Positions 8,338-17,162 of a stretch of DNA of 64,000 bases are shown in pieces. The stretch covers positions 711,585-775,584 of the forward strand of contig JBAZQB010000001.1 of the NCBI GenBank assembly GCA_041645435.1, in the 5' to 3' direction. The stretch is from Methanoregula sp. Its GTDB lineage: Archaea; Halobacteriota; Methanomicrobia; Methanomicrobiales; Methanospirillaceae. The position numbers and the translations under genes were made by a program. Within the stretch, counting starts at the first letter, position 1; each line of letters begins with the position of its first letter. The notes beneath the pieces are model-generated. The model saw only the letters and a program-made list of their open reading frames with translations. It searched no databases and was not told the origin of the DNA.

Positions 8338-9690
8338 TTAGATTTTTACTTTGGAGCCATTTCCCAAAATCGAACGATAGGTGCCCGGAGGGGCATGGAT
8401 CACAAACCGGGCTCCTTTTCCAAACGTTCCGTTTTCTGTTATAGTGAGATTGGTGATTGCGAGGATTTCACGGGTTAAAAAAAGGCCAAAACCTGTATGT
8501 TTGAAATATTCTCTCCGGAAGATCCGCTCTTTGGCATCATCCGGAATTCCTGTTCCGTTATCTTTAATGATTATGTCGATGCCGTCACGGACAGACTCTG
8601 AAAAGATCTCTATTTCAGTTACCCGTTCCCCATGACGAAGGGAGTTCTCAATCAGGTTGTAAAATACCTTCTCCAGTAAGGGATCTGCATATATTTCAAA
8701 CGAAGCGAGATTCATCGTAACCCGGATATGATGAATATCAAGAGTTGCCATCACGAGTGAGACAGTCTCAGCGATATTATGCCATTGGGGGGAATGAATT
8801 CCAATATTCTGGTAATCACGGGTGAACAGGATCTGGTTGCGAATGGCATTCGCTGCCTGTTCTTCCTTGGTTACGTAGGAGAGTAACCGGGAATCCTTAA
8901 TATCTTCACGTGAGAGATCAAGGTATCCGATAAGCGCTGTGAGCTGGTTGAGAATATCATGGCGGGTTACATTGTTGAGCAGGTTGAGCTTGCGGTTGGC
9001 AAGACTGAGTGCATTTTGCGCCTGTTTTTGTTCAGTAATATCAACAACCGTACAGAGAATTGCTGGTTCAGCGCAGTCCGTTGCAGACACCAGTGCCCAT
9101 CGTATACCCCCGTCGGCGCAGGTGAATTTTACCTCAATATCCCCTACCCTTTGCTTATCTTTTATTTTAGACAGAAATGACTCCCGCTCGGTACTATCGG
9201 TAATGATTTCGGGAAGTGTCTTTGATAACAGCACTTCACAGTCAAAACCTATGAACTGTGAAAATTTCCGGTTAGGATCGAGAATCAGGAATTTTTCCCG
9301 ATCGTAACTGAATGCTCCTGCCTGCGAGTTAAAAAATGATCCGCAACTCCTTTCACCCTCTTTGCGGTATTCCCGCGAATAGGTTGATATGAGCACTCCG
9401 ATGGAGACAAAAATAAAAAACCACACGGTTGCCTTGGCAAATATACCCGTATCCGGAAGTCCGAGGGAATACACAAGACCGATATAGAGCCACCCGACAA
9501 AAACGGTAACAAATATGCTGATCTTTGGCCGGGTATAAGCAATAAGCACTACCGGAATTAGGTAGAAGTAAGGAAAAACGTCATAGATTCCACGGGAGAT
9601 AGAGATGTATGTTATGCCAATTGAGGCAAGGACACTCAGAAAAATAAAAATATCAAAGATTACTTTTTTTTCCTTGCTTATTGGGTGCAT
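8338..9690 (-). CDS. Membrane sensor histidine kinase with PAS domain
   Basis: A 450-residue sensor kinase. The first 105 residues hold about four membrane helices (for example FIFLSVLASIGITYISI, VFVGWLYIGLVYSL and FFIFVSIGVLIS). A PAS domain follows (residues about 115-225, ending in the C-terminal cap CTVVDITEQKQAQ). The dimerisation helix has NVTRHDILNQLTALIGYL with the phospho-accepting histidine, and the ATPase part shows NLIENSLRHG, DNGTGIPDDAK and TGFGLFLTREI. This H-box pattern is common in Methanomicrobiales kinases. No response regulator is adjacent, so its partner is unknown. Confidence 0.9.
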   Translation of the reverse strand: MHPISKEKKVIFDIFIFLSVLASIGITYISISRGIYDVFPYFYLIPVVLIAYTRPKISIFVTVFVGWLYIGLVYSLGLPDTGIFAKATVWFFIFVSIGVLISTYSREYRKEGERSCGSFFNSQAGAFSYDREKFLILDPNRKFSQFIGFDCEVLLSKTLPEIITDSTERESFLSKIKDKQRVGDIEVKFTCADGGIRWALVSATDCAEPAILCTVVDITEQKQAQNALSLANRKLNLLNNVTRHDILNQLTALIGYLDLSREDIKDSRLLSYVTKEEQAANAIRNQILFTRDYQNIGIHSPQWHNIAETVSLVMATLDIHHIRVTMNLASFEIYADPLLEKVFYNLIENSLRHGERVTEIEIFSESVRDGIDIIIKDNGTGIPDDAKERIFRREYFKHTGFGLFLTREILAITNLTITENGTFGKGARFVIHAPPGTYRSILGNGSKVKI

Positions 9691-9838
9691 TGTCTTTTTG
9701 CCTCGTAAACCCTTTTTGATATATCCGAAGTAATGTGATTCCCCTGGTGGATGTAGTGAGTTGCAGCTGTTTAATATAAAATCATAGTGGTCATAAAAAA
9801 GCCTGATTGGTTATTGCGGGTGTATTTGGATTTGAAAA

Positions 9839-10393
9839 TTACGAGATATAATGCATTAACAGGTCCAGTGCCTCAAGTTCTTGTTTTCCACCGCATTTTC
9901 TGATAATTCCCGCATGATAATCGATTTGCTTGAGAAGTTCCGGATCCCGGTTCACCTTATACCTCGTTGCGTGCACGGTTGTATCAATAATGCTGTTAAA
10001 ACCGCGGTTTACCGGGTGCAAAGACACTGCTTCGATAATCTCTTTCTGGAGCGTTAAGGTGACCATCAGTGCTTCAGAGGTTTTTTTATCAACCGTTGCG
10101 GTGAACGCAGCCCATGCATCCGCATCCTTAAGCCGGTGAATTTTTCTGCCATTGACGGTTTCTTCTATAAACGAGTCATGGGAGATATCCTCAAAGGCCG
10201 TTGTTACGTATAGGATCGGATTATATACGAAATTTGCCACCAGCCAACCGTTTTTCTCAATATTATTCGCGGTGTGGCTGCCGGTAAACAGCACCATTCT
10301 TGCCACACCTTGACGATAAATGATACCCATAGGTGCCGCATTGAACTCAGTTGTTGCAATAACTTCGTTAATACCCGGTTTTAAGAGTCCCAT
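9839..10393 (-). CDS. DUF447 family flavoprotein-like protein
   Basis: A 184-residue protein of the DUF447 family, which adopts a split-barrel flavin reductase-like fold. The N-terminus GINEVIATTEFNAAPMGIIYR and the stretch FTGSHTANNI followed by LVANFVYNPILYVTTAFED are typical. No function has been shown for this family; members occur in methanogens and, to my recollection, in tetrahydromethanopterin-using bacteria. The ATG at 10393 is preferred over an upstream TTG at 10399. The start overlaps the end of the CitG-like gene by 13 bp, making it the last gene of a three-gene operon that begins with the methanogenesis marker 9 gene. A role in C1 cofactor biosynthesis is inference. Confidence 0.75.
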   Translation of the reverse strand: MGLLKPGINEVIATTEFNAAPMGIIYRQGVARMVLFTGSHTANNIEKNGWLVANFVYNPILYVTTAFEDISHDSFIEETVNGRKIHRLKDADAWAAFTATVDKKTSEALMVTLTLQKEIIEAVSLHPVNRGFNSIIDTTVHATRYKVNRDPELLKQIDYHAGIIRKCGGKQELEALDLLMHYIS

Positions 10394-11202
10394 TCCCAAC
10401 CCTCACCCAGTGCTACAAAGATTGCTGCTATGGTAATATCGGCAATCGAACCAGGGTTGATGTTCCGGTCAATGCAGTCCTGGTCAAAATTTGCCAGGGT
10501 TTCATTTCCATCAAGCACTTCCCGGGCTTTGCGCATGGTTTCCTGTGCAACAACAGTCCCGTGCTTTTTTATAATGAATGTATCCGGTTCCTGTGCAAGA
10601 AGTGTAATGAACATCTGAACAATGGATTGTCTTCCCGGGCCAAATTGTTTGAGCAGATCTGCACCCCGCCGGGTCAGCGGAAATCCGGTTATCCACTCAC
10701 GAGCCACCATGTCCTGTGCAGCGGAATGCTGCATGACATCCAGAAGGGTCATCTCGCGATCCCGTAATTCCGCAAGCGATTTAGGATCATTCACATCCAG
10801 TTCATCATTGGAATAGGTATGGACTTTGGTCAGGCCGAATGCCCGGTAAAAAGCGACAGCATCGGATGTATCTGTTTTTTCAATTGCTTTCATTGCACCA
10901 TCGATTGAACGACCGTATATAAGGGGAATAAGGAGGATGAATGCACCAAAATGGGTATTTCCACCCTCGTGACAATTAGTCTGCTGGACCGCATGTCGTA
11001 TAATCTCGCCGATCCTCCCCTCGCTCTTCTCTGCTTCTTCAAGTGCCGGGCGTGCAAAGAGGGTAGAAGCAAGAAAATGTTCAAGACGTGTTTCAGGATA
11101 ATCATGACAGCGATCGACATTACCGGGTTTGGGAAATGCGCACACTTCCAGCATCATCGCAAGCTGGGCCCGTTCAGCTGCTCTCATCGGAAGGCAAGTC
11201 AT
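10381..11202 (-). CDS. CitG-like (triphosphoribosyl-dephospho-CoA synthase family) protein
   Basis: A 273-residue all-helical protein of the CitG/MdcB family. It carries EVCAFPKPGNVDRCHDY near residue 20, NCHEGGNTHFGAFILLIPL around residue 80 and NPGSIADITIAAIFVALGEGW at the C-terminus, all expected family blocks. In bacteria CitG makes the prosthetic-group precursor of citrate or malonate lyase from dephospho-CoA and ATP; no such lyase is visible here, so the archaeal member probably acts on another nucleotide-like substrate. Among start candidates 11211 (GTG), 11202 and 11187, ATG 11202 has the best ribosome site (GCGGTG). It overlaps the marker-9 gene upstream by 29 bp and DUF447 downstream by 13 bp. 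Confidence 0.8.
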   Translation of the reverse strand: MTCLPMRAAERAQLAMMLEVCAFPKPGNVDRCHDYPETRLEHFLASTLFARPALEEAEKSEGRIGEIIRHAVQQTNCHEGGNTHFGAFILLIPLIYGRSIDGAMKAIEKTDTSDAVAFYRAFGLTKVHTYSNDELDVNDPKSLAELRDREMTLLDVMQHSAAQDMVAREWITGFPLTRRGADLLKQFGPGRQSIVQMFITLLAQEPDTFIIKKHGTVVAQETMRKAREVLDGNETLANFDQDCIDRNINPGSIADITIAAIFVALGEGWEWDS

Positions 11203-12313
11203 GAAAAACACCGCTCATTAACGTATCAGAGAGATCCCGCTTGAGACACATATATTCTTTCTTTGAAAGGCCAACCTGCTTGATGGTCATATCCCGGAAC
11301 ATGCAGGGGGATGAGGTTTTACAACACCAGCAAAGGCTGCCAAAACACGTCTGTTGCCCGGGTTCAAGCGGTGTGCCTGTTACGGCTTCCTGTTTCATGC
11401 GTATGTATTTTTCTTTTTTAATCCCCATTCGTGCCAGTGTCGGGATGAGGGGGCACTCTTTTACCGGCATACAGCAGAATGCCAGTGCGCGGATGTCCCC
11501 GCCACGACAGAGCTGCTTGGGTGCATTATACCACCCCTCTTCATCAGTGAATCGTGTTATAGCGGCATCCAGACCGGATAATGTCCGTATGTCTGATTGC
11601 CGTGCGAGTGACACAAGATCCGCGCCATGGGAGAGCATATCCTTCATCTTATCAAAACTGGTGATGGAATTATTGGCAATCAGCATCAGGGGACAACTGT
11701 TTCGTATCTGCCGGAGTTTTGCCGGGCCGCAATCCATGAGATCAATATGGAGGATATCAGCTCCGGCTTTCCAGAGAATCCGGGCAAGATCCCGGTCATC
11801 TGCTGACACACCAGCCCGGATCTTTACCGAGACAGTTACCCCATGGCTCTTTAGTGCCGAGATAATTGCTACAAGTTTATCCGGATTTTTTAAGTAATAT
11901 TCTCCACAACCGGCTGCTATCATTTCTGGCTGGCGACAATGAGCATCGATTTCATAGACCACCCTGTCACCAATTGCAGCAGCTACAGAACTGAAAGCAT
12001 CCGGTGTACTCCCACGAAGATTGATTCCCAGGATCACATCATTTTTTTCCATTTTGGCGATCTGCCGGGTCAATTCTTCGACAGGATTGTCGCATAAAAA
12101 TTCCTTGCGATCTCCATGCGAGGCGATGACATTTGCTGCATCCATAGTCCGCTGATCGATGGAATATCCACCAATGAATGCAAAGCCGATATGTCCGGTT
12201 CGTTCGATAACATATGCTGCATCAACAATGCCCGCCATCGACGCGATTCCGACGGGGGTCCTGACCACACGGTCATTAATGAGCAGTCCGAATCGCTCAA
12301 ATGCATCCATCAT
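11174..12313 (-). CDS. Methanogenesis marker 9 protein (dihydrouridine synthase-like barrel plus Cys-rich tail)
   Basis: A 379-residue protein. Residues about 1-270 resemble the TIM barrel of tRNA-dihydrouridine synthases and dihydroorotate dehydrogenases (TPVGIASMAGIVDA, ILGINLRGSTPDAF, VSVKIRAGVSADDRDLARIL, LMLIANNSI). The C-terminal 100 residues are the methanogenesis marker 9 domain, rich in cysteine: FCCMPVKECPL, TCFGSLCWCCKTSSPCMFRD and the final YMCLKRDLS. Marker 9 is found essentially only in methanogens and has no known reaction. The cysteines suggest iron-sulfur clusters; that is inference. ATG 12313 or 12310 is favoured over the upstream TTG at 12340. It heads an overlapping operon with the CitG-like and DUF447 genes. 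Confidence 0.82.
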   Translation of the reverse strand: MMDAFERFGLLINDRVVRTPVGIASMAGIVDAAYVIERTGHIGFAFIGGYSIDQRTMDAANVIASHGDRKEFLCDNPVEELTRQIAKMEKNDVILGINLRGSTPDAFSSVAAAIGDRVVYEIDAHCRQPEMIAAGCGEYYLKNPDKLVAIISALKSHGVTVSVKIRAGVSADDRDLARILWKAGADILHIDLMDCGPAKLRQIRNSCPLMLIANNSITSFDKMKDMLSHGADLVSLARQSDIRTLSGLDAAITRFTDEEGWYNAPKQLCRGGDIRALAFCCMPVKECPLIPTLARMGIKKEKYIRMKQEAVTGTPLEPGQQTCFGSLCWCCKTSSPCMFRDMTIKQVGLSKKEYMCLKRDLSDTLMSGVFHDLPSDESS

Positions 12314-12470
12314 GAGTTCATATCCGTTGAGGCTGATCAACCAAATTACTTTGCATAGTATTTCGATAAAACGCAGATATATCTCATGCTTCCTTTGGAT
12401 AACGCATTCTTTTTAAAAACATACACACTCTTACGTTTTGAACGGTCTCTTGTGCAAATATAAGTTTTTT

Positions 12471-12923
12471 TTAAAGATGATCGAGAACATAACCATCCCT
12501 GGACTGTCCAAATGCAATATAGTGTCTTGCATCTTTAAGGGTGATTCCCCGCTTATTCCTGAAATGTTCAATCACCGTTACCCAGGGAATGAGGAATGCC
12601 TCGCCTGTTTTTCCGGGACCCTGACGAAACTCAAGTGCCAGAAAACCGATCCGATTGGTTTTTACCAGAAAATCAGAAATTGCTTCAACCGGGTGCACAT
12701 GTTGTTTATCGGAATGAAAGTGCTGGGAAAAGTAGAGTTTTTTATCAATAATTGATTTGCATTCAATCAAAAGATTATATGCGGGATTGGGAGAATCAAC
12801 AATCACACCAGCAACCGGAGATCCCGTTTTTTGCAGTTTACATCGAAACGCAAAACCCTGTATCTGCTTTGTTTTGAAAAAACGGTTCAGGCTATTGACA
12901 ATTGCCCGCTCGAAATCACTCAT
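12471..12923 (-). CDS. Small nuclease-like protein, PD-(D/E)XK type suspected
   Basis: A 150-residue basic protein. VDSPNPAYNLLIECKSI at about residues 42-58 fits the D...ExK core of the PD-(D/E)XK nuclease fold used by Holliday junction resolvases and many DNA repair enzymes, and FLALEFRQ further on could be the following strand. The N-terminal helix (SDFERAIVNSLNRFFK) also resembles Hjc-type proteins. The match is by eye and not strong, so the function is only suggested. The gene is alone, converging on nothing and divergent from the F430 operon, with which it shares a 78-bp intergenic region. Confidence 0.5.
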   Translation of the reverse strand: MSDFERAIVNSLNRFFKTKQIQGFAFRCKLQKTGSPVAGVIVDSPNPAYNLLIECKSIIDKKLYFSQHFHSDKQHVHPVEAISDFLVKTNRIGFLALEFRQGPGKTGEAFLIPWVTVIEHFRNKRGITLKDARHYIAFGQSRDGYVLDHL

Positions 12924-13001
12924 TGGTTATTGGTGTGATGCAATCTTAAAAAAAACCATTTGGTAAGAATTTTTAATCATAGCAGTAATACTATTTGTTA
13001 T

Positions 13002-13403
13002 ATGGGTAAGAAAGGAATGTTACTCGTAGGGCATGGAAGTACGATGCCCTACAATCAGGATCTTGTAGAGAAAACCGCTGCTATGATCAAGGCAGGGAAC
13101 ACGGATTTTATCGTTAAGTGTGGTTTTATGAATATGAACAAACCCACGATCAAGGAATCACTCAATGAGTTTCGCAATGAACCTATTGACGTACTCGTCG
13201 TTGTTCCCCTGTTCCTTGCAAAGGGTGTCCATATTGAAAAAGATATTCCCGGCGAGATCGGACTGCCTGAAGGCATCAAGAAAGGGAGTTTTACCTTGAA
13301 TGGGAAATCGATCCCGCTCGTATATGCAGATCCGATCGGAAGTGATCCCCTGCTTGCTGATCTGATGGTAAAGAATGCAACAAAAGCACTTTCCATACTC
13401 TAA
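13002..13403 (+). CDS. cfbA: Sirohydrochlorin nickelochelatase CfbA
   Basis: CfbA inserts nickel into sirohydrochlorin in the first dedicated step of coenzyme F430 synthesis. The 133-residue product is the small, single-domain CbiX form: KGMLLVGHGSTMPYNQ at the N-terminus has the metal-handling histidine, and the VVVPLFLAKGVHIEKDIP block holds the second. The start at ATG 13002 is fixed by the family N-terminus; a longer frame opens at 12960 but a TTTTTAAT box at 12970-12977 places transcription right at 13002, so the message is probably leaderless. It is the first gene of the F430 operon. A cobalt chelatase role is possible for the family, but the operon settles nickel. Confidence 0.92.
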   Translation: MGKKGMLLVGHGSTMPYNQDLVEKTAAMIKAGNTDFIVKCGFMNMNKPTIKESLNEFRNEPIDVLVVVPLFLAKGVHIEKDIPGEIGLPEGIKKGSFTLNGKSIPLVYADPIGSDPLLADLMVKNATKALSIL

Positions 13404-13411
13404 TTTTTTTT

Positions 13412-14629
13412 ATGCACATCCTGGTACTGGATACTATCCATGGCGGCAGGGAAATCAGCGGCATGTATGCCGATCAGGGACATGTCGTTGAGGTTGTGGA
13501 TGTCTATACCGGTACTACTCCGGAAACTGCGGAGAATGCAAGAACCCGGACGTACAATCTTATCATAGCTCCGGTACACCTTGACCCGGCACACCCGCTT
13601 CTTCAAAACCGTAATACCCCAATAATTACCCACCACAATGCAGTATGCCAGTTGCTGGGTGAAAAACTTCCCCGACCTATGATCGAGGTAACCGGGGCAC
13701 GGGGAAAGACTACAACTGCCCATGCTCTTGCCTGCCTGTTACCAGGAAAGGGTATACTGCATACTTCAACAGGAACCTATGCATATCCGACAAAGAAACT
13801 TCTCGGGAAATGCAGTATCACACCTGCATCGGTTCTTGCGGCAGTACAATCCGCCAACCAGATGCAGGGCTGGCTGGTAGCGGAGATATCCCTCGGGGTT
13901 ACCGGGGCCGGGGATCTCGCGATCATCACTTCACCAGAAGATTATACCTTTGCTGCCGGCAGGAAGTCTGCGGTAAAAGAAAAGATTGCTTCTGCAAAAC
14001 ACGCAAAACGCATCCTTGTAGCGGAAGGGGTTGTATGTGACTATGAAAATGTCATACATATTGAGGATGTTGCCCGGTGCGAAGGGATATCCTGCACTGT
14101 GGAGTTGGACGGAAAGCGTTTTACCCTGACAAATCCTTTGTTCAGCCTGCCCCCTTACCGCCTTCCCCTCATGCTCGCGGCGGCAGCAGCAGTGATACTT
14201 CAAGTAGATCCAACACCCCTCAACCATTTTGTTGCACTTCCAGGAAGGATGTCGATCAGTCATGAAAAGGATATCATCATTGTTGATAATGCAAATACCG
14301 GAACGAATGTCACAACAACGATCTGTGCCGCCCGGTATGCACGGCATTGCGCCGGAACCAGCGAGCTGACCCTCGTTATCGGGCAGGTGGAAGGAGATGG
14401 CGCAGTCTGCGAAGGCTTCTCCCCTGACCAGATCACCGGTGCAATTGAGAGGGTATGTCCTACTAAACTTATCTGGGTGGGACGGAACCCGGAACCGGGT
14501 TCTGATGCCTCAAAATTAATCCAGAATCGGATTGATGCTCACTGTACAACACTTGATGAAGGCCGGAAGGCTGCTATTGAAAAAACCGGCAAAGGATCCA
14601 TTGTTCTTGCTGTTAAAACCTGGAGATAA
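13412..14629 (+). CDS. cfbE: Coenzyme F430 synthetase CfbE (Mur ligase-like)
   Basis: CfbE catalyses the last step of F430 synthesis, ATP-dependent closure of the propionate to a cyclohexanone ring. The 405-residue protein looks like a Mur ligase: an N-terminal domain, then the P-loop EVTGARGKTTTAHALACLL at about residue 92, the mid-domain block GWLVAEISLGVTGAGDLAII, and DNANTGTNVTTTICAARYA in the C-terminal part. It starts 8 bp after cfbA and its stop directly abuts cfbD. Murein is absent in this lineage, so a peptidoglycan role is excluded by context. Confidence 0.92.
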   Translation: MHILVLDTIHGGREISGMYADQGHVVEVVDVYTGTTPETAENARTRTYNLIIAPVHLDPAHPLLQNRNTPIITHHNAVCQLLGEKLPRPMIEVTGARGKTTTAHALACLLPGKGILHTSTGTYAYPTKKLLGKCSITPASVLAAVQSANQMQGWLVAEISLGVTGAGDLAIITSPEDYTFAAGRKSAVKEKIASAKHAKRILVAEGVVCDYENVIHIEDVARCEGISCTVELDGKRFTLTNPLFSLPPYRLPLMLAAAAAVILQVDPTPLNHFVALPGRMSISHEKDIIIVDNANTGTNVTTTICAARYARHCAGTSELTLVIGQVEGDGAVCEGFSPDQITGAIERVCPTKLIWVGRNPEPGSDASKLIQNRIDAHCTTLDEGRKAAIEKTGKGSIVLAVKTWR

Positions 14630-15703
14630 ATGATTCCCATGAAATACATGCACCCACGCCCCAGCTCGATCGTTGCCGCACTCTACACCGCCCGCGATCT
14701 TGAAGTCGATGTCGCAATCCTTCACGGCCCGTCAGGTTGTTCATTCAAGCATGCACGCCTTCTTGAAGAAGATGGTATGCGGGTGCTCACCACGTCCCTT
14801 GCGGACAACGAGTTTATTTTCGGGGGCCAGGCATCACTGGAGAATGTGCTGCGGTATGCTGAAGATCATTTCCAGCCAAAACGGATGGTTGTTGTTGGTA
14901 CCTGCGTTTCCATGATCATTGGCGAAGATCTCCAGTCTGCTATTGACGGGGCGGGGATAACAACACCTACCATCGCTGTCGACATCCATGCGGGTTTTTT
15001 AGAAAATATTGCCGGGGTGCTTGCAACACTTGAAGCCGCCCAACTGGCAGGCTGGATCAGTGAAGAGGAACTGACCCGCCAGCAATTCCTGATGCAGAAA
15101 GCTAACGAGGTTGAACGGGTCCGGGGTGCTGCGTGCAAGGCATATATTGAACCTTCCCGTGGCGATCTGAAACATGTAGCTGCACAGAAACTGAAACAAT
15201 GCGCACAGAGCGGGGTAAAGGGGATCGCGATCTTAAATGCAAAGAAAGAGACCGCCTACATGTTCGCCGACGAATTAATCGGTTTACATGATGCATGTCC
15301 TCATGCTGATATCTCCTATATTGCCAACCTTGATCAGCGGGGCCTTCCAAAAGTGCGGGCGGATGCTGCCAGAATACTTGATACGATGAAGAAACGGGGC
15401 ATGAATGTTGAATTACTCGGCGCACTGGATGAGTACGGCGCGAATGGCGATGCTCTTGGTAAACGTATTCGCGAGATCGCCCCTTCATTTGCATTGATTG
15501 CCGGTGTACCTCATGCAATTCCCGGCGAATATACAACGGGAATTGAATGCTTCTCGATAACAAACGGCCCCCGCCAGGTAGAACCGCTCCGTGACCTCGG
15601 GCACCAGCATGTGATGGTTGAGATAGATCTCCACCCCAAGACCCTTGGCGTCCGTGATATTGTTGAGAGTGAATTCGGGGCGGTTCTCCGGAGCCTTAAA
15701 TGA
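14630..15703 (+). CDS. cfbD: Ni-sirohydrochlorin a,c-diamide reductive cyclase, catalytic subunit CfbD
   Basis: CfbD is the NifD-like component that, with the NifH-like CfbC, reduces and cyclises Ni-sirohydrochlorin a,c-diamide. The 357-residue protein shows YMHPRPSSIVAALYTARDL, HGPSGCSFKHARLLEEDG and VVVGTCVSMIIGEDL, which hold the conserved cysteines expected for an iron-sulfur cluster. ATGs at codons 1, 4 and 7 are all possible starts. It abuts cfbE and overlaps cfbB by four bases (ATGA). The gene for the partner CfbC is not in this window; the nearby P-loop proteins at 22-23.7 kb are CooC-type and do not replace it. Confidence 0.93.
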   Translation: MIPMKYMHPRPSSIVAALYTARDLEVDVAILHGPSGCSFKHARLLEEDGMRVLTTSLADNEFIFGGQASLENVLRYAEDHFQPKRMVVVGTCVSMIIGEDLQSAIDGAGITTPTIAVDIHAGFLENIAGVLATLEAAQLAGWISEEELTRQQFLMQKANEVERVRGAACKAYIEPSRGDLKHVAAQKLKQCAQSGVKGIAILNAKKETAYMFADELIGLHDACPHADISYIANLDQRGLPKVRADAARILDTMKKRGMNVELLGALDEYGANGDALGKRIREIAPSFALIAGVPHAIPGEYTTGIECFSITNGPRQVEPLRDLGHQHVMVEIDLHPKTLGVRDIVESEFGAVLRSLK

Positions 15704-17076
15704 AACAGATTCTCATAACAGGAGACCGATCCGGGAGCGGCAAGACCAGTATCACGCTTGCCCTGACCGCCCTGCTTGCAAAAAAGTACCGGGTTCAGAC
15801 ATTCAAGGTAGGGATGGATTATATCGACCCTTCCTATCTCGCGGCAGTATCCGGCCGGCCGTGCCGGAACCTAGACAGTTTTACCCTCTCAACCGGCCAG
15901 ATTCATGAAATTTTTTCTTACGGTTGCCGTGACGCTGATATCGCACTTGTTGAGGGGGTTCGCGGACTCTACGAAGGGGCAGAAGCACTGGACGATACCG
16001 GCAGCACTGCGGCAATTGCAAAAGAACTTGATTTGCCGGTAATTCTGGTAGTATCTGCGCAGAGCATTACCCGTAGTGCGGCAGCACTTGTGAAAGGTTT
16101 TCAGGCATTTGACCCGAAGATCCGGATTGTTGGGGTTATCCTCAATAATGTGAAAGGCGGTTCCCACAAAGCAAAAGCGGTGACTGCCATTGAGCACTAC
16201 TGTGGTGTACCGGTCATTGGTGCAATCCCCCGTATGGATGAGATGCAGCTGACCATGCGCCACCTGGGACTGGTGCCCTATCGTGAAGGCGCCGGGAAAG
16301 GGGATTTCGATACACGGATACAAACGATCACCGAGATGATCGGGCAGTACGTGGACCTTGACCGGTTGCTCTCTTTGATGAAGGACAGCACTGTTTCTTT
16401 ACAACTTTCACCATCTTTTGAAAGAAAGATGGAACCGGATGTGAAGATTGGCGTGGCGTTTGACGAGGCATTCAACTTTTACTATGCGGATCTCTTTGAT
16501 GTTCTTCGCTCGTTGGGCGCGGAGCCGGTCATGTTTAGTCCGATTCATGACCGCCTTCCGAAAGCCGATGGTTACATTATTGGCGGCGGGTACCCGGAAC
16601 TCTATGCCCGTGAACTGGAATCCAACCAGGATATGAGGGATGCGATCCGTGCGGTATCAAAGAATGGGACGCCAATCTATGCAGAATGCGGTGGCCTCAT
16701 GTACCTCACTGATCGCATTGTCCTGCATGCCGGCTGGCAGGGTGCAAGTGAAGAGCATCACTATTCGATGTGCGGAGTTTTTTCCGGAGAGACCCGGATG
16801 CCAGCCCGAAGGATTGTCAGTTATGTAACCGGAACGAGCGATGCGAACTCTCCTGTTGGGGCCGCACAATTCCAGGGACATGAGTTTCACCACTCCGATG
16901 TTGTGCTGGCACCGGATACCCGATACGCTTACCGGCTTAGCCGGGGTATCGGAATCCGTGACAATCTCGATGGTGCCGTAACGGGCAACACGCTGGGCAG
17001 TTATACCCACCTGCACCCGGTTGCAAGTAAGGGCATGTTCAAACACTTTGTCCGTACCTGCCGGAAAAAAACCTGA
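15700..17076 (+). CDS. cfbB: Ni-sirohydrochlorin a,c-diamide synthase CfbB
   Basis: CfbB amidates the a and c acetate side chains of Ni-sirohydrochlorin using glutamine and ATP. This 458-residue protein has the CbiA/CobB layout: an N-terminal P-loop domain (LITGDRSGSGKTSITLALTA, then FKVGMDYIDPSYL) and a C-terminal class I glutamine amidotransferase domain with the nucleophile in YAECGGLMYL. Cobyrinate a,c-diamide synthase CbiA is nearly identical in layout; the F430 operon makes CfbB the better name, though it could serve both pathways. The four-base overlap with cfbD indicates translational coupling. It ends the operon; T-rich DNA follows at 17091-17110. Confidence 0.9.
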   Translation: MKQILITGDRSGSGKTSITLALTALLAKKYRVQTFKVGMDYIDPSYLAAVSGRPCRNLDSFTLSTGQIHEIFSYGCRDADIALVEGVRGLYEGAEALDDTGSTAAIAKELDLPVILVVSAQSITRSAAALVKGFQAFDPKIRIVGVILNNVKGGSHKAKAVTAIEHYCGVPVIGAIPRMDEMQLTMRHLGLVPYREGAGKGDFDTRIQTITEMIGQYVDLDRLLSLMKDSTVSLQLSPSFERKMEPDVKIGVAFDEAFNFYYADLFDVLRSLGAEPVMFSPIHDRLPKADGYIIGGGYPELYARELESNQDMRDAIRAVSKNGTPIYAECGGLMYLTDRIVLHAGWQGASEEHHYSMCGVFSGETRMPARRIVSYVTGTSDANSPVGAAQFQGHEFHHSDVVLAPDTRYAYRLSRGIGIRDNLDGAVTGNTLGSYTHLHPVASKGMFKHFVRTCRKKT

Positions 17077-17162
17077 TTGGGGTTCCTAAAAAAACCATTC
17101 GTTTTTATCAAAAGCCCGCGCAAAAGAAAAAACTAAAAAACCCCCGCGATCCATCAGAAACT

